Assembly (NCBI RefSeq): GCF_009908165.1
Contig: NZ_JAAAUC010000004.1
Span: 310,001-374,000 of the forward strand
Length of the DNA stretch: 64,000 nucleotides
DNA from: Frigidibacter albus
GTDB lineage: Bacteria > Pseudomonadota > Alphaproteobacteria > Rhodobacterales > Rhodobacteraceae
Direction: 5' to 3'
Of this stretch, positions 56,471 through 64,000 are shown one piece after another. Positions within the stretch are counted from its first letter, which is position 1, and each line of letters opens with the position of its first letter. Below the pieces are notes generated by a model. The model was not told the origin of the DNA. It was given only the letters and a program-made list of their open reading frames with translations, and ran no database searches. A program made the translations under genes and the position numbers.

Positions 56471-57385
56471 TTAGCCGGGCTTCGGTCCCTCTGACAGCAG
56501 GCTGCGAAACCGGGCAATGCTGGTCTCCATGAACTGCCGGGCAATCTCGGTCGGCGGAACGCCATCGGTCACGGCAAAGGCGAAGCGGTGCAGAAGCCGC
56601 TCTTTCAGCGGGCGGATCTCGATGGGCAGGTGGGCGAAGTCCCGGGCCATCAGCTCGTTGACCAGCGTCACGCCGAGGCCGCGGGCCGCCAGCGCACAGG
56701 CAGATTGCACCGAATGCGCCTCGACCCGCACCAGCGGGCGCAGGCCAACCTCCCAGAACGCCTCGTCGATATCGCGCCGCGGCAGCCGCATCCGCCCCAG
56801 CAGGATCAGCGGGATGGAGTGAAGATCGCCGATGGACACCACCTTGCGCGCGGCCAGCGGGTGGCCCCGCGGCATCACGCAAACGGTCGGCACCTCGATC
56901 ACCGGGGTGGTGCCAAGGCCGGTGCGCTGCGTGGGCATCCGCAGAAATCCGACCTCGGCGCGCTCGTCGAGGATCATCCGCTCGATCGTGTCATAGGCGC
57001 CGGTATGCAGCTCGACCTGCACCCTTTCAGTCTGCTCCAGAAACTCCGCCAGGATCGTCGGCACGATCGACATGGTCAGGCTGGCGGGAAAGGCGACGCG
57101 CAGCATCTCGGTCGCATAGTTGCCGGCCTTCAGCTCGCCCGCGCGCTGCGTCAACCGCGCGCCGTGGTCGACAAGCCCGGCGATCTGGCCCTGCAGCAGC
57201 CGGTTTTCGCGGGTGGCGATCAGCCGGCCCCGGTCGCGCACGAACAGCGGCAGGCCAAGCTCTTCCTCCAGCTGCGCGATGCGGCGGCTGACCGCGGATT
57301 GCGACAGGCCAAGCGCCTCGGCCGCGGCCTGAGTCGTGCCCTTTTCCACTACGGCGCGGAAGGTCTCTAGCAGGCTGAAATGCAT
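56471..57385 (-). CDS. LysR-family transcriptional regulator
   Basis: Predicted 304 aa. The N-terminal winged helix reads MHFSLLETFRAVVEKGTTQAAAEALGLSQSAVSRRIAQLEEELGLPLFVR, the standard LysR HTH. The C-terminal two-lobe effector domain is present. It diverges from the dpp-like operon 151 bases away, with repeated CATAG/CTATG half-sites in the gap, so it likely controls that operon and itself. The effector is unknown. Confidence 0.93.
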   Translation of the reverse strand: MHFSLLETFRAVVEKGTTQAAAEALGLSQSAVSRRIAQLEEELGLPLFVRDRGRLIATRENRLLQGQIAGLVDHGARLTQRAGELKAGNYATEMLRVAFPASLTMSIVPTILAEFLEQTERVQVELHTGAYDTIERMILDERAEVGFLRMPTQRTGLGTTPVIEVPTVCVMPRGHPLAARKVVSIGDLHSIPLILLGRMRLPRRDIDEAFWEVGLRPLVRVEAHSVQSACALAARGLGVTLVNELMARDFAHLPIEIRPLKERLLHRFAFAVTDGVPPTEIARQFMETSIARFRSLLSEGPKPG

Positions 57386-57435
57386 CTATGCGAATCCGTC
57401 ATAGGTCAAGCGGCGTCCCTCATAGTCTTGCATAG
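57386..57435. promoter_or_regulatory. LysR operator candidate in divergent promoter
   Basis: CTATG-N9-CATAG (57386-57404) is an inverted repeat of the LysR T-N11-A kind, starting right after the lysR ATG. Two further CATAG half-sites follow at 57421-57425 and 57431-57435. This spacing suits autoregulation and activation of the divergent operon. Confidence 0.55.
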
Positions 57436-57536
57436 CCGCGAATCGTTCTGCAATGTCGTTGCGTAACGGGAAGGTAAACAAGCAAAATGGCATCCACTCG
57501 GGCGGTGGCGCGGTCGCGTCAACGGGCGGTCGCGGT

Positions 57537-58505
57537 ATGACCGTCTTCATATTCCGGCGACTGATCCAGGCCGTGATCGTGCTGCTGGTCACGTCCGTGA
57601 TCGTCTTCCTCGGCGTCTATGCCATCGGCGATCCGCTGGAGATCTTGCTGCCCGGCGATGCCACGGCGGCGGAACGGGCGCAGGTCGCGGCCTCGCTGAA
57701 CCTCGATGCGCCTTTGCCTTTGCAATACGTGACCTTCCTCACCTCGGCGCTGACCGGGGATTTTGGCAATTCCTTCGTCTTCAACCGCCCTGCCCTGACG
57801 GTGATCTTCGAGCGGTTGCCGGCAACGCTGGAGCTGACGATCACCGCGCTGGTGCTGTCGCTGGTGATCGGCCTGCCGCTGGGGCTGTGGGCGGGGACGC
57901 GGCCCGGCACGCTGGTCGATGAAAGCGTGATGACCGGCTCCATCCTTGGGTTTTCGCTGCCGAACTTCTGGCAGGGCATGATGCTGGTGATGATCTTCTC
58001 GGTCTGGCTGGGCTGGCTGCCCTCTACCGGGCGCGGCGAGACCGGCACCATCCTTGGCATCCGCACCAGCTTTGCCACATGGGACGGGATCACCCACCTG
58101 ATCCTGCCGGCAACCAACCTGGCGCTGGCGCAGATCGCGCTGGTGATCCGGCTGACGCGCACCGGCGTGCAGGAAACCATGCCGCTGGATTTCGTGAAAT
58201 TCGCCCGCGCCCGCGGGCTGAGTGAGCGGCGGATCCTGTTCGTGCATGTGTTCAAGACGATCCTGATCCCCATCGTCACGGTGATCGGGGTGGAGTTCGG
58301 ATCGCTGATCGCCTTTGCCGTGGTGACGGAAACCATCTTTGCCTGGCCCGGCGTCGGCAAGCTGATCATCGACTCGATCAACGCGCTCGACCGGCCGGTG
58401 GTGGTCGCCTACATCCTCGTCATCGTGGCGATGTTCATCGTCATCAACTTCCTTGTGGACGTGCTCTACTCGCTGCTCGACCCGCGGATCCGGGGGCGGG
58501 CATGA
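57537..58505 (+). CDS. Peptide-type ABC transporter permease (DppB-like)
   Basis: Predicted 322 aa, about six membrane helices. The EAA-like loop QETMPLDFVKFARARGLSERRILFVHVFKT and the AFAVVTETIFAWPGVGKLIIDSI segment match DppB/OppB. It forms half of the membrane channel for peptides or nickel-like substrates. The ATG at 57537 fits the family start; 57453 is possible but adds a soluble leader. It overlaps the next permease by four bases. Confidence 0.93.
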   Translation: MTVFIFRRLIQAVIVLLVTSVIVFLGVYAIGDPLEILLPGDATAAERAQVAASLNLDAPLPLQYVTFLTSALTGDFGNSFVFNRPALTVIFERLPATLELTITALVLSLVIGLPLGLWAGTRPGTLVDESVMTGSILGFSLPNFWQGMMLVMIFSVWLGWLPSTGRGETGTILGIRTSFATWDGITHLILPATNLALAQIALVIRLTRTGVQETMPLDFVKFARARGLSERRILFVHVFKTILIPIVTVIGVEFGSLIAFAVVTETIFAWPGVGKLIIDSINALDRPVVVAYILVIVAMFIVINFLVDVLYSLLDPRIRGRA

Positions 58506-59395
58506 TGGGGGCGCTTCTGTCCGGCGAGACGATGTTCGCCCGCATCCTGCGCGGCATCCTTGCCAGCCCCAAGGCCACCGCCGCCGCGCTGGTCTGCCTA
58601 ACCTTGGTAGCCGCCGCGCTGCTGGCCCCGCTGATCGCGCCGCAAGATCCCTATGACCTTGGCGCCATCGACTTCTTCGACAGCCGCCTGCCGCCGGGCA
58701 GCGACAGCCTGTCGGGCATGACCTACTGGCTGGGCACCGACACGCAGGGCCGCGACATGTTCTCGGCCATGCTCTACGGGCTGCGCACCAGCCTTGCCGT
58801 GGGCCTGACCTCGGGCCTGCTCGCGCTGGTGGTCGGCACGACGCTTGGCCTGATCGCGGCCTATATGGGCGGGCGCATGGATGCCTTCATCATGCGCTTC
58901 GTGGACCTGATGCTGGGCTTTCCGACCATCCTTGTGGCGCTGATGATCCTCGTGGTCTTCGGTCAGGGCACGTGGAAGGTGATCCTGGCGCTGGTCTTCG
59001 TGCAATGGGCCTATTTCGCGCGGGCCGTACGCGGCGCGGCGCTGGTGGAAACCGGCAAGGACTATGTCGAGGCGGCGCGCTGCCTTGGCCTGTCCTCCAC
59101 CCGCATCCTTGCGGCGCATATCCTGCCCAACTGCCTGCCGCCGCTGATCGTGATCGGCACGATCCAGGTGGCGAACGCCATCGCCGCCGAGGCGACGTTG
59201 TCCTTCCTCGGGATCGGGCTGCCGATCACCGAACCCTCGCTCGGCCTGCTGATCGCCAATGGCTATCAGGTGCTGCTGGCGGGGCTGTACTGGATGAGCG
59301 TCTATCCGGGGCTGTTGCTGCTTGCCATCGTCTTCTCGGTCAACATCGTTGGCGACCGGCTGCGCGAAGTGCTGAACCCGAGGCTGGAAACATGA
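58502..59395 (+). CDS. Peptide-type ABC transporter permease (DppC-like)
   Basis: Predicted 297 aa. The sequence WLGTDTQGRDMFSAMLYGLRTSL is the DppC/OppC signature, and the EAA loop is VETGKDYVEAARCLGLSSTRILAAHILPN. Its ATG overlaps the DppB-like stop (ATGA), and its stop overlaps the next ATPase ATG, showing a tightly coupled operon. Confidence 0.94.
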   Translation: MMGALLSGETMFARILRGILASPKATAAALVCLTLVAAALLAPLIAPQDPYDLGAIDFFDSRLPPGSDSLSGMTYWLGTDTQGRDMFSAMLYGLRTSLAVGLTSGLLALVVGTTLGLIAAYMGGRMDAFIMRFVDLMLGFPTILVALMILVVFGQGTWKVILALVFVQWAYFARAVRGAALVETGKDYVEAARCLGLSSTRILAAHILPNCLPPLIVIGTIQVANAIAAEATLSFLGIGLPITEPSLGLLIANGYQVLLAGLYWMSVYPGLLLLAIVFSVNIVGDRLREVLNPRLET

Positions 59396-60375
59396 CCGCA
59401 CCGCTGCTGAAGGTCGAAGGGCTGAAAACCTGGTTCGATACACCAAGGGGTATGGTCAAGTCGGTGGACGGGGTGGATCTGGAGCTGCGCCGGGGCGAGA
59501 TCCTGGGCCTGGTGGGCGAAAGCGGGTCGGGCAAGTCCGTCACCGGGTTTTCGCTGATCGGGCTGGTGGACGCACCCGGCCGCGTGGTCGAGGGGCGGAT
59601 CGAGTTCAACGGCGAGGATCTGCGCACCGCCTCGCCCGCGCGGCTGCGCAGCTTGCGCGGTGACCGCATCGCCATGATCTTTCAGGATCCGATGATGACG
59701 CTGAACCCGGTGCTGCGCATCGGCACCCAGATGATCGAGACGGTGCGCGCCCACCGCAATGTCAGCCGCGCCGAGGCACGGGCCAAGGCGGTCGAGGCGC
59801 TTGGCAAGGTCGGCATTCCGCGCCCGGCAGAACGGATCGACGCCTATCCGCACGAGTTTTCGGGCGGGATGCGGCAGCGTGTGGCCATCGCCATCGCCCT
59901 GCTGCACGAGCCCGACCTGATCATTGCGGATGAACCCACGACCGCGCTGGACGTGACCATCCAGAGCCAGATCCTGGCCGAGGTGCAGAAACTGGCGGCC
60001 GAGATGGGCCTCGGCCTGATCTGGATCAGCCATGACTTGGGCGTGGTCGCCGCGCTCGCACAGCGGGTGGCAGTGATGTATGCGGGCCGGATCGTCGAGC
60101 GTGGCACCATCGACGAGGTGCTGGACACCCCGCGCCACCCCTATACCGCCGGCCTGATCGGCTCGACCCCGATGGCGAATGTGCGTGGGCAGCCGCTGCG
60201 GCAGATCCCCGGAACTGCACCGCCGCCGCTTGGCCGGCCCGAGGGCTGCCCCTTCCGCCCCCGCTGCGCCTTTGCCACCGACATCTGCCGGACCGAACCG
60301 CAGGAGACGCTGGCCGGCGGGCATGGCTGGCGCTGTTTCCATCCGCTGCAAGACGCCGCCGAGGTGCGCGCATGA
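59392..60375 (+). CDS. ABC transporter ATP-binding protein (DppD-like)
   Basis: Predicted 327 aa. Walker A GESGSGKS, signature FSGGMRQRV, Walker B LIIADEPTTALDV, and the C-terminal oligopeptide transporter extension with CPFRPRCAFATDIC, which in this family can bind an Fe-S cluster. It powers the permeases with its DppF-like partner. Confidence 0.94.
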   Translation: MTAPLLKVEGLKTWFDTPRGMVKSVDGVDLELRRGEILGLVGESGSGKSVTGFSLIGLVDAPGRVVEGRIEFNGEDLRTASPARLRSLRGDRIAMIFQDPMMTLNPVLRIGTQMIETVRAHRNVSRAEARAKAVEALGKVGIPRPAERIDAYPHEFSGGMRQRVAIAIALLHEPDLIIADEPTTALDVTIQSQILAEVQKLAAEMGLGLIWISHDLGVVAALAQRVAVMYAGRIVERGTIDEVLDTPRHPYTAGLIGSTPMANVRGQPLRQIPGTAPPPLGRPEGCPFRPRCAFATDICRTEPQETLAGGHGWRCFHPLQDAAEVRA

Positions 60376-61424
60376 CCGACATGATCCAGACGCCCCCCGC
60401 CGCCCGCGCCGTCGCCGTGACCAAGCGCTTCCAGCGCAAGACCGACTTTGCCGACCGGCTGGCGATCCGCCTCGGGCTCGCCGCGCCGCCGCCGGCCGTC
60501 CACGCGCTCGACGCGGTGGACCTCGAGGTGCGCAAGGGCGAGGTGGTGGGGCTGGTGGGCGAATCCGGCTGCGGCAAGTCTACCCTTGGCCGGGTCATCG
60601 CGGGGATGCTGCCGCCCACCTCGGGCCATGTGGAGCATGACGGCAAGGACATCGCCCAGCTTCGCGGCAAGGCGGCGCGGGACATGCGGCTGGCCACGCA
60701 GATCATCTTTCAGGATCCGATGTCCTCGCTGAACCCCCGCAAGCGGGTGCGCGAGATCATCGGCGAGGCGCCGCGCGTCCATGGGCTGGTGCCCCGCGGC
60801 GGCACGCGCAAGCTGGTCGAGGATCTGCTGGCCCGCGTCGGCCTTGATCCGGCGATGGCGGATCGCTACCCGCACCAGTTTTCGGGCGGGCAGCGGCAGC
60901 GCATCGGCATTGCGCGCGCCCTGGCCGTGAACCCCGATTTCCTGATCTGCGACGAGAGCATCGCCGCGCTGGACGTGTCGATCCAGGCGCAGGTCATCAA
61001 CCTCTTCATGCAGCTGCGCGCCGAACTGGGCCTGACGCTGCTGTTCATCAGCCATGACCTGTCGGTTGTGCGCCACATTTCGGACCGCGTGGTGATCATG
61101 TATCTGGGCCGGGTGGTGGAAGAGGCCTCGACCGACGCGATCTTCGACACACCCCGCCACCCCTATACCGAGGCGCTGCTGCACGAGATCCCGCGGCTGG
61201 ACCGGCGGGCGCGCAGCTTCTCGCCGGTGAAGGGCGAGATCCCCTCGCCGGTGAACCCGCCTTCGGGCTGCCATTTCCACCCACGCTGCCCCTTTGCGAT
61301 GGAGATTTGCGCAACCACGCGCCCGCCGCTGCTGGACGTCGCCGCCGGGCACCGCGCCGCCTGCCACCTGAATGGCGGGCAAGGGCGGCTGCCACTTGAA
61401 ACCCAGACCCAGACACAACAATGA
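60372..61424 (+). CDS. ABC transporter ATP-binding protein (DppF-like)
   Basis: Predicted 350 aa. Walker A GESGCGKS, signature FSGGQRQRI, Walker B FLICDESIAALDV (a Ser replaces the common Pro after Asp-Glu). The C-terminal CHFHPRCPFAMEICATT is the Cys-rich extension of the family. It overlaps DppD-like by four bases and the binding protein gene follows closely. Confidence 0.94.
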   Translation: MTDMIQTPPAARAVAVTKRFQRKTDFADRLAIRLGLAAPPPAVHALDAVDLEVRKGEVVGLVGESGCGKSTLGRVIAGMLPPTSGHVEHDGKDIAQLRGKAARDMRLATQIIFQDPMSSLNPRKRVREIIGEAPRVHGLVPRGGTRKLVEDLLARVGLDPAMADRYPHQFSGGQRQRIGIARALAVNPDFLICDESIAALDVSIQAQVINLFMQLRAELGLTLLFISHDLSVVRHISDRVVIMYLGRVVEEASTDAIFDTPRHPYTEALLHEIPRLDRRARSFSPVKGEIPSPVNPPSGCHFHPRCPFAMEICATTRPPLLDVAAGHRAACHLNGGQGRLPLETQTQTQQ

Positions 61425-61441
61425 CAACAGGGAGACTACCG

Positions 61442-63013
61442 ATGACCACCATGAAATCCGCCGCCCTCGCGGCGCTGCTGTGCGGAACGGCCCTGCCGTC
61501 GCTGGCGCAGGACCTGACCATCGGCCGGTCGAGCGAGCAATCCTCGATCGACCCGCAATTCTCGCGGACCGGCAACAACCAGATGACCTCGACGATGATC
61601 TTCGGGCGTCTGGTGGAGTTCGACGCGAACCTGCAGGTCAGCCCCGGCCTTGCCGAAAGCTGGCAGAATATCGACGCGATCACCTGGGAGATCAAGCTGC
61701 GCGAGGGCGTGACCTTCCACGACGGCAACCCCTTCACCGCCGATGACGTGATCTTCTCGCTGGAGCGGGCGGATGAGGTGCCGAACTCGCCCGCGCCCTA
61801 TACCGATCAGGTGTCCGCGGTCGCGGGCATGGAAAAGGTCGATGACCTGACCATCCGCATCACCACCAAAGATCCCGCGCCGACGCTGATGGAAGACATC
61901 GGGCGGGTCTTCATCATCTCGAAAGCCGCCTCCGAAGGCCGGAGCAGCGAGGATTTCATGACCGCCGAAGTGGCTGTCGGCACCGGGCCCTACAAGTTCG
62001 TGTCCTGGACCCCGGGCGAGGCGCTGGACCTTGAGGCCTATGACGGCTTCTACGGCGACGCGCCCGAGTTCAAGGATGTCGAGGTGCGCTTCATCTCGAA
62101 CGATGCCGCGCGGGTGGCGGCCCTGCTGTCGGGCGCGGTGGACGTGATCGACGCGGTGCCGCCGACCGACGTGGCCACGATCGAGAACAGCGAAGGCTTC
62201 AACATCTATTCGGCGCAGTCGGGCCGCATCATCTATCTGGGCCTGTCGATGCGCGGCGATACCGCCCCCGGCGTGACAGACATCAACGGCGAGCCGCTGT
62301 CCGAGAACCCCTTCAAGGACCCCCGCGTGCGCAAGGCCGTATCGCTGATGATCGACCGGCAACTGATCGTGGACCGCATCCTTGGCGGATCGGGCGTTCC
62401 CGCCGGGCAACTGGTGCCCGAGGTGCTGGGGGGCCATGCCGCCGACGTGACCCCCGACCAGCCCGATCCGGAACAGGCCCGCGCGCTGCTGGCCGAGGCG
62501 GGCTATCCCGAAGGCTTCGGCATCACCATCTCTTCCTCCAACGACCGCTTCCCAGGCGATGCCGATCTGGCGCAGGCGCTTGGCCAGATGCTGACCCGCG
62601 GCGGGCTGAAGGTGACCGGCGTGCAGGTCTTCCCTTACAACGTCTATTCCAAGGCGGCGACGGCAGGCGATTACGGCGCGTTCGTGTTCTCGCTCGGGTC
62701 CTCCACCCCGACCTCTGGCCCCAGCCTGCAGGCGCTGCTGCACAGCTATGACAAGGATGCCGGCGTCGGCGCCTTCAACCGCGTCCGCTTCTCGAACCCC
62801 GAGTTCGACGCGGCCGTGAACGCGGCGAACCAGGAGTTCGATGAGGCCACGCGGATCACCATGCTCGAAGGCGCAACGCGGCTTGTCTTCGCCGAAACAC
62901 CGGTCGTGCCGCTGTACTGGCAGGTAATCCACTGGGGCCTGCGCGACGGGCTGGAAATCTCGGCGGGCCTTTCCGAAGACACGCTGCCCCAGAACGTGCG
63001 GAGCGTGGAATGA
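61442..63013 (+). CDS. ABC transporter substrate-binding protein, family 5 (DppA-like)
   Basis: Predicted 523 aa. A signal peptide (MTTMKSAALAALLCGTALPSLAQ) precedes the SBP_bac_5 domain: LTIGRSSEQSSIDPQF, LAESWQNIDAITWEIKLREGVTFHDGNPFTADDVIFSLERA and GTGPYKFVSWTPGE. It captures the substrate in the periplasm. GGGAG lies before ATG 61442. The chemical nature of the substrate (peptide, opine, glycoside) is not visible. Its stop overlaps the next gene's start (ATGA). Confidence 0.95.
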   Translation: MTTMKSAALAALLCGTALPSLAQDLTIGRSSEQSSIDPQFSRTGNNQMTSTMIFGRLVEFDANLQVSPGLAESWQNIDAITWEIKLREGVTFHDGNPFTADDVIFSLERADEVPNSPAPYTDQVSAVAGMEKVDDLTIRITTKDPAPTLMEDIGRVFIISKAASEGRSSEDFMTAEVAVGTGPYKFVSWTPGEALDLEAYDGFYGDAPEFKDVEVRFISNDAARVAALLSGAVDVIDAVPPTDVATIENSEGFNIYSAQSGRIIYLGLSMRGDTAPGVTDINGEPLSENPFKDPRVRKAVSLMIDRQLIVDRILGGSGVPAGQLVPEVLGGHAADVTPDQPDPEQARALLAEAGYPEGFGITISSSNDRFPGDADLAQALGQMLTRGGLKVTGVQVFPYNVYSKAATAGDYGAFVFSLGSSTPTSGPSLQALLHSYDKDAGVGAFNRVRFSNPEFDAAVNAANQEFDEATRITMLEGATRLVFAETPVVPLYWQVIHWGLRDGLEISAGLSEDTLPQNVRSVE

Positions 63014-64000
63014 ACTTGCAGGTCGCCCTCTCGCCCGCGGAGCCGGTGGAAGACGGCATCGTCGTCCATCGTGATGTGATGATCCCGATGCGCGACGGTG
63101 TGCATCTTGCCACCGACATCTACCGCCCGGCAAAGGGCGGCCGCCCCCTCGACGCACCGCTTCCGGTGATCTTCGAACGCACGCCCTATGACAAGTCGGG
63201 CACGCCGCGGACAGAATTGTCCGTGGCGCGCCCCACCTCCTACAGCCGGCCCGAGCTTGCACGGCTGCTGGTGCGCGAAGGCTATATCGTCATCTGGCAG
63301 GACTGCCGGGGCCGCTATGGATCCGAGGGCGCATTCACCAAATATGTGAACGAGGCCGAGGACGGCTATGATTCCATGGTCTGGATCGACGCGCAGCCGT
63401 GGAGCAATTCGCGCATCGGCACCATGGGCCTCAGCTATGACGCCCATGTGCAGATGGCGCTGGCCTGCCTCAACCCGCCGGGCCTTGCCTGCATGGCGGT
63501 GGATTCGGGCGGCTTTTCCAACGCCTTCACCTGCGGCATCCGCCAGGGCGGCGCGCTGGAGATGAAGCAGGCCACCTGGGCCTATAACCGCGCGATGGAA
63601 AGCCCGGCTTCCGTGGCCGACCCCGCGATCCTGCGCGCCATCGAGGCCGAGGATCTGCACGGCTGGATGGCGCGCACGCCCTGGACCAAGGGCCGCTCGC
63701 CGGTGAAATGGGATCCGGACTACGAGGCCTATCTGCTGGACCAGTGGCAGCACGGCACCTTCGATGCGTTCTGGAAGAAGACGGGCCTGTGGGCGGCGGG
63801 CTATTACGACACCTTCCCCAAGGTGCCGATCATCTTCATGTCGAGCTGGTATGACGCCTATGTGCAGACCACGCTGGAGAATTTCACCGGCCTGAAGGGC
63901 GATGCGGCCCGGCCGCTGACGCTGATCATGGGCCCCTGGACCCACGGCAACCGGTCCGAACGGGTGTTTGGCGATGTAGATTTCGGGGCGGAGGCGACCT
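63010..64000 (+). CDS. CocE/NonD-family (S15-like) hydrolase, 5' part
   Basis: At least 330 residues; the gene runs off the window. The start overlaps the binding-protein stop. It shows MIPMRDGVHLATDIYRP, WQDCRGRYGSEGAF, the nucleophile motif GTMGLSYDA with Ser142, and GPWTHGNRSE near the end. These match the X-Pro dipeptidyl peptidase (S15) / cocaine-esterase group. Found with a peptide-type transporter, it may cleave the imported substrate. Whether it is a peptidase or an acylase is not resolved. Confidence 0.9.
   Translation, partial: MNLQVALSPAEPVEDGIVVHRDVMIPMRDGVHLATDIYRPAKGGRPLDAPLPVIFERTPYDKSGTPRTELSVARPTSYSRPELARLLVREGYIVIWQDCRGRYGSEGAFTKYVNEAEDGYDSMVWIDAQPWSNSRIGTMGLSYDAHVQMALACLNPPGLACMAVDSGGFSNAFTCGIRQGGALEMKQATWAYNRAMESPASVADPAILRAIEAEDLHGWMARTPWTKGRSPVKWDPDYEAYLLDQWQHGTFDAFWKKTGLWAAGYYDTFPKVPIIFMSSWYDAYVQTTLENFTGLKGDAARPLTLIMGPWTHGNRSERVFGDVDFGAEAT

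Overview
The window is about 64 kb of high-GC DNA, densely packed with genes on both strands. Gene content and order point to an alphaproteobacterium of the Rhodobacteraceae/Paracoccaceae (Rhodobacter, Paracoccus and relatives). The F1 ATPase genes form a stand-alone atpHAGDC cluster without F0 genes. groES-groEL follows a CIRCE element. An H-type lectin gene lies beside atpC. The ethylmalonyl-CoA pathway genes ccr and ecm lie close together. The genus cannot be fixed from sequence reading alone. I saw no rRNA, tRNA, prophage, complete insertion sequence or CRISPR array, so this looks like ordinary chromosome with a few accessory genes and three copies of a structured intergenic repeat.

Layout. 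1-5.5 kb: end of purE, purK, a DMT exporter, a Gre-type factor, a GNAT enzyme, a zinc metallopeptidase-like protein and a membrane diguanylate cyclase. 5.5-7.8 kb: the groESL operon under a CIRCE operator and a hairpin terminator. 7.8-16.5 kb: a TraB/GumN protein, Mn-dependent pyrophosphatase, a HAD hydrolase, a PhaJ-like MaoC hydratase behind a TGC-rich dyad, ribF, a cysteine-cluster protein, threonine aldolase, an alpha/beta hydrolase and prs. 16.5-22 kb: an H-lectin gene and atpHAGDC on the minus strand. 22-27 kb: a methyltransferase, gloB, clpA and a lone sulfotransferase-like gene. 27-35 kb: an ExbB-like/OmpA-like gene pair, a gamma-glutamylcyclotransferase, a DUF2125 protein, and a tightly overlapped hisC-tyrC-extensin-like operon. 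35-42.4 kb: rpsD, an orphan Hint protein, an LpxR-like deacylase, a one-domain Lrp-type protein, a RecD-like helicase and ccr, with the 165-bp repeat in three intergenic gaps. 42.5-54.4 kb: a small secreted protein, ecm, aroA-cmk, a secreted protein, a nitroreductase, rpsA, ihfB, lapA, trpF, a DUF4394 protein and trpB. 54.5-56.3 kb: two secreted proteins with Asp/Arg-rich repetitive tails and a membrane-anchored LuxR-type regulator. 56.5-64 kb: a LysR regulator divergent from a complete peptide-type ABC transporter (permeases, ATPases, binding protein) and a CocE/NonD-family hydrolase cut by the window end.

How the genes fit together. Most are housekeeping: purines and PRPP (purE, purK, prs), aromatic amino acids and histidine (aroA, tyrC, hisC, trpF, trpB), translation (rpsA, rpsD), ATP synthesis, chaperones and proteolysis. 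ccr and ecm are consecutive steps of the ethylmalonyl-CoA pathway. The LysR-ABC-hydrolase block at the right end reads as one inducible uptake and hydrolysis unit. The least explained parts are the three-copy structured repeat at 36-41 kb, the acidic-tail/LuxR module at 54.5-56.3 kb, and the ExbB-like/coiled-coil OmpA pair at 27.4-30.3 kb.
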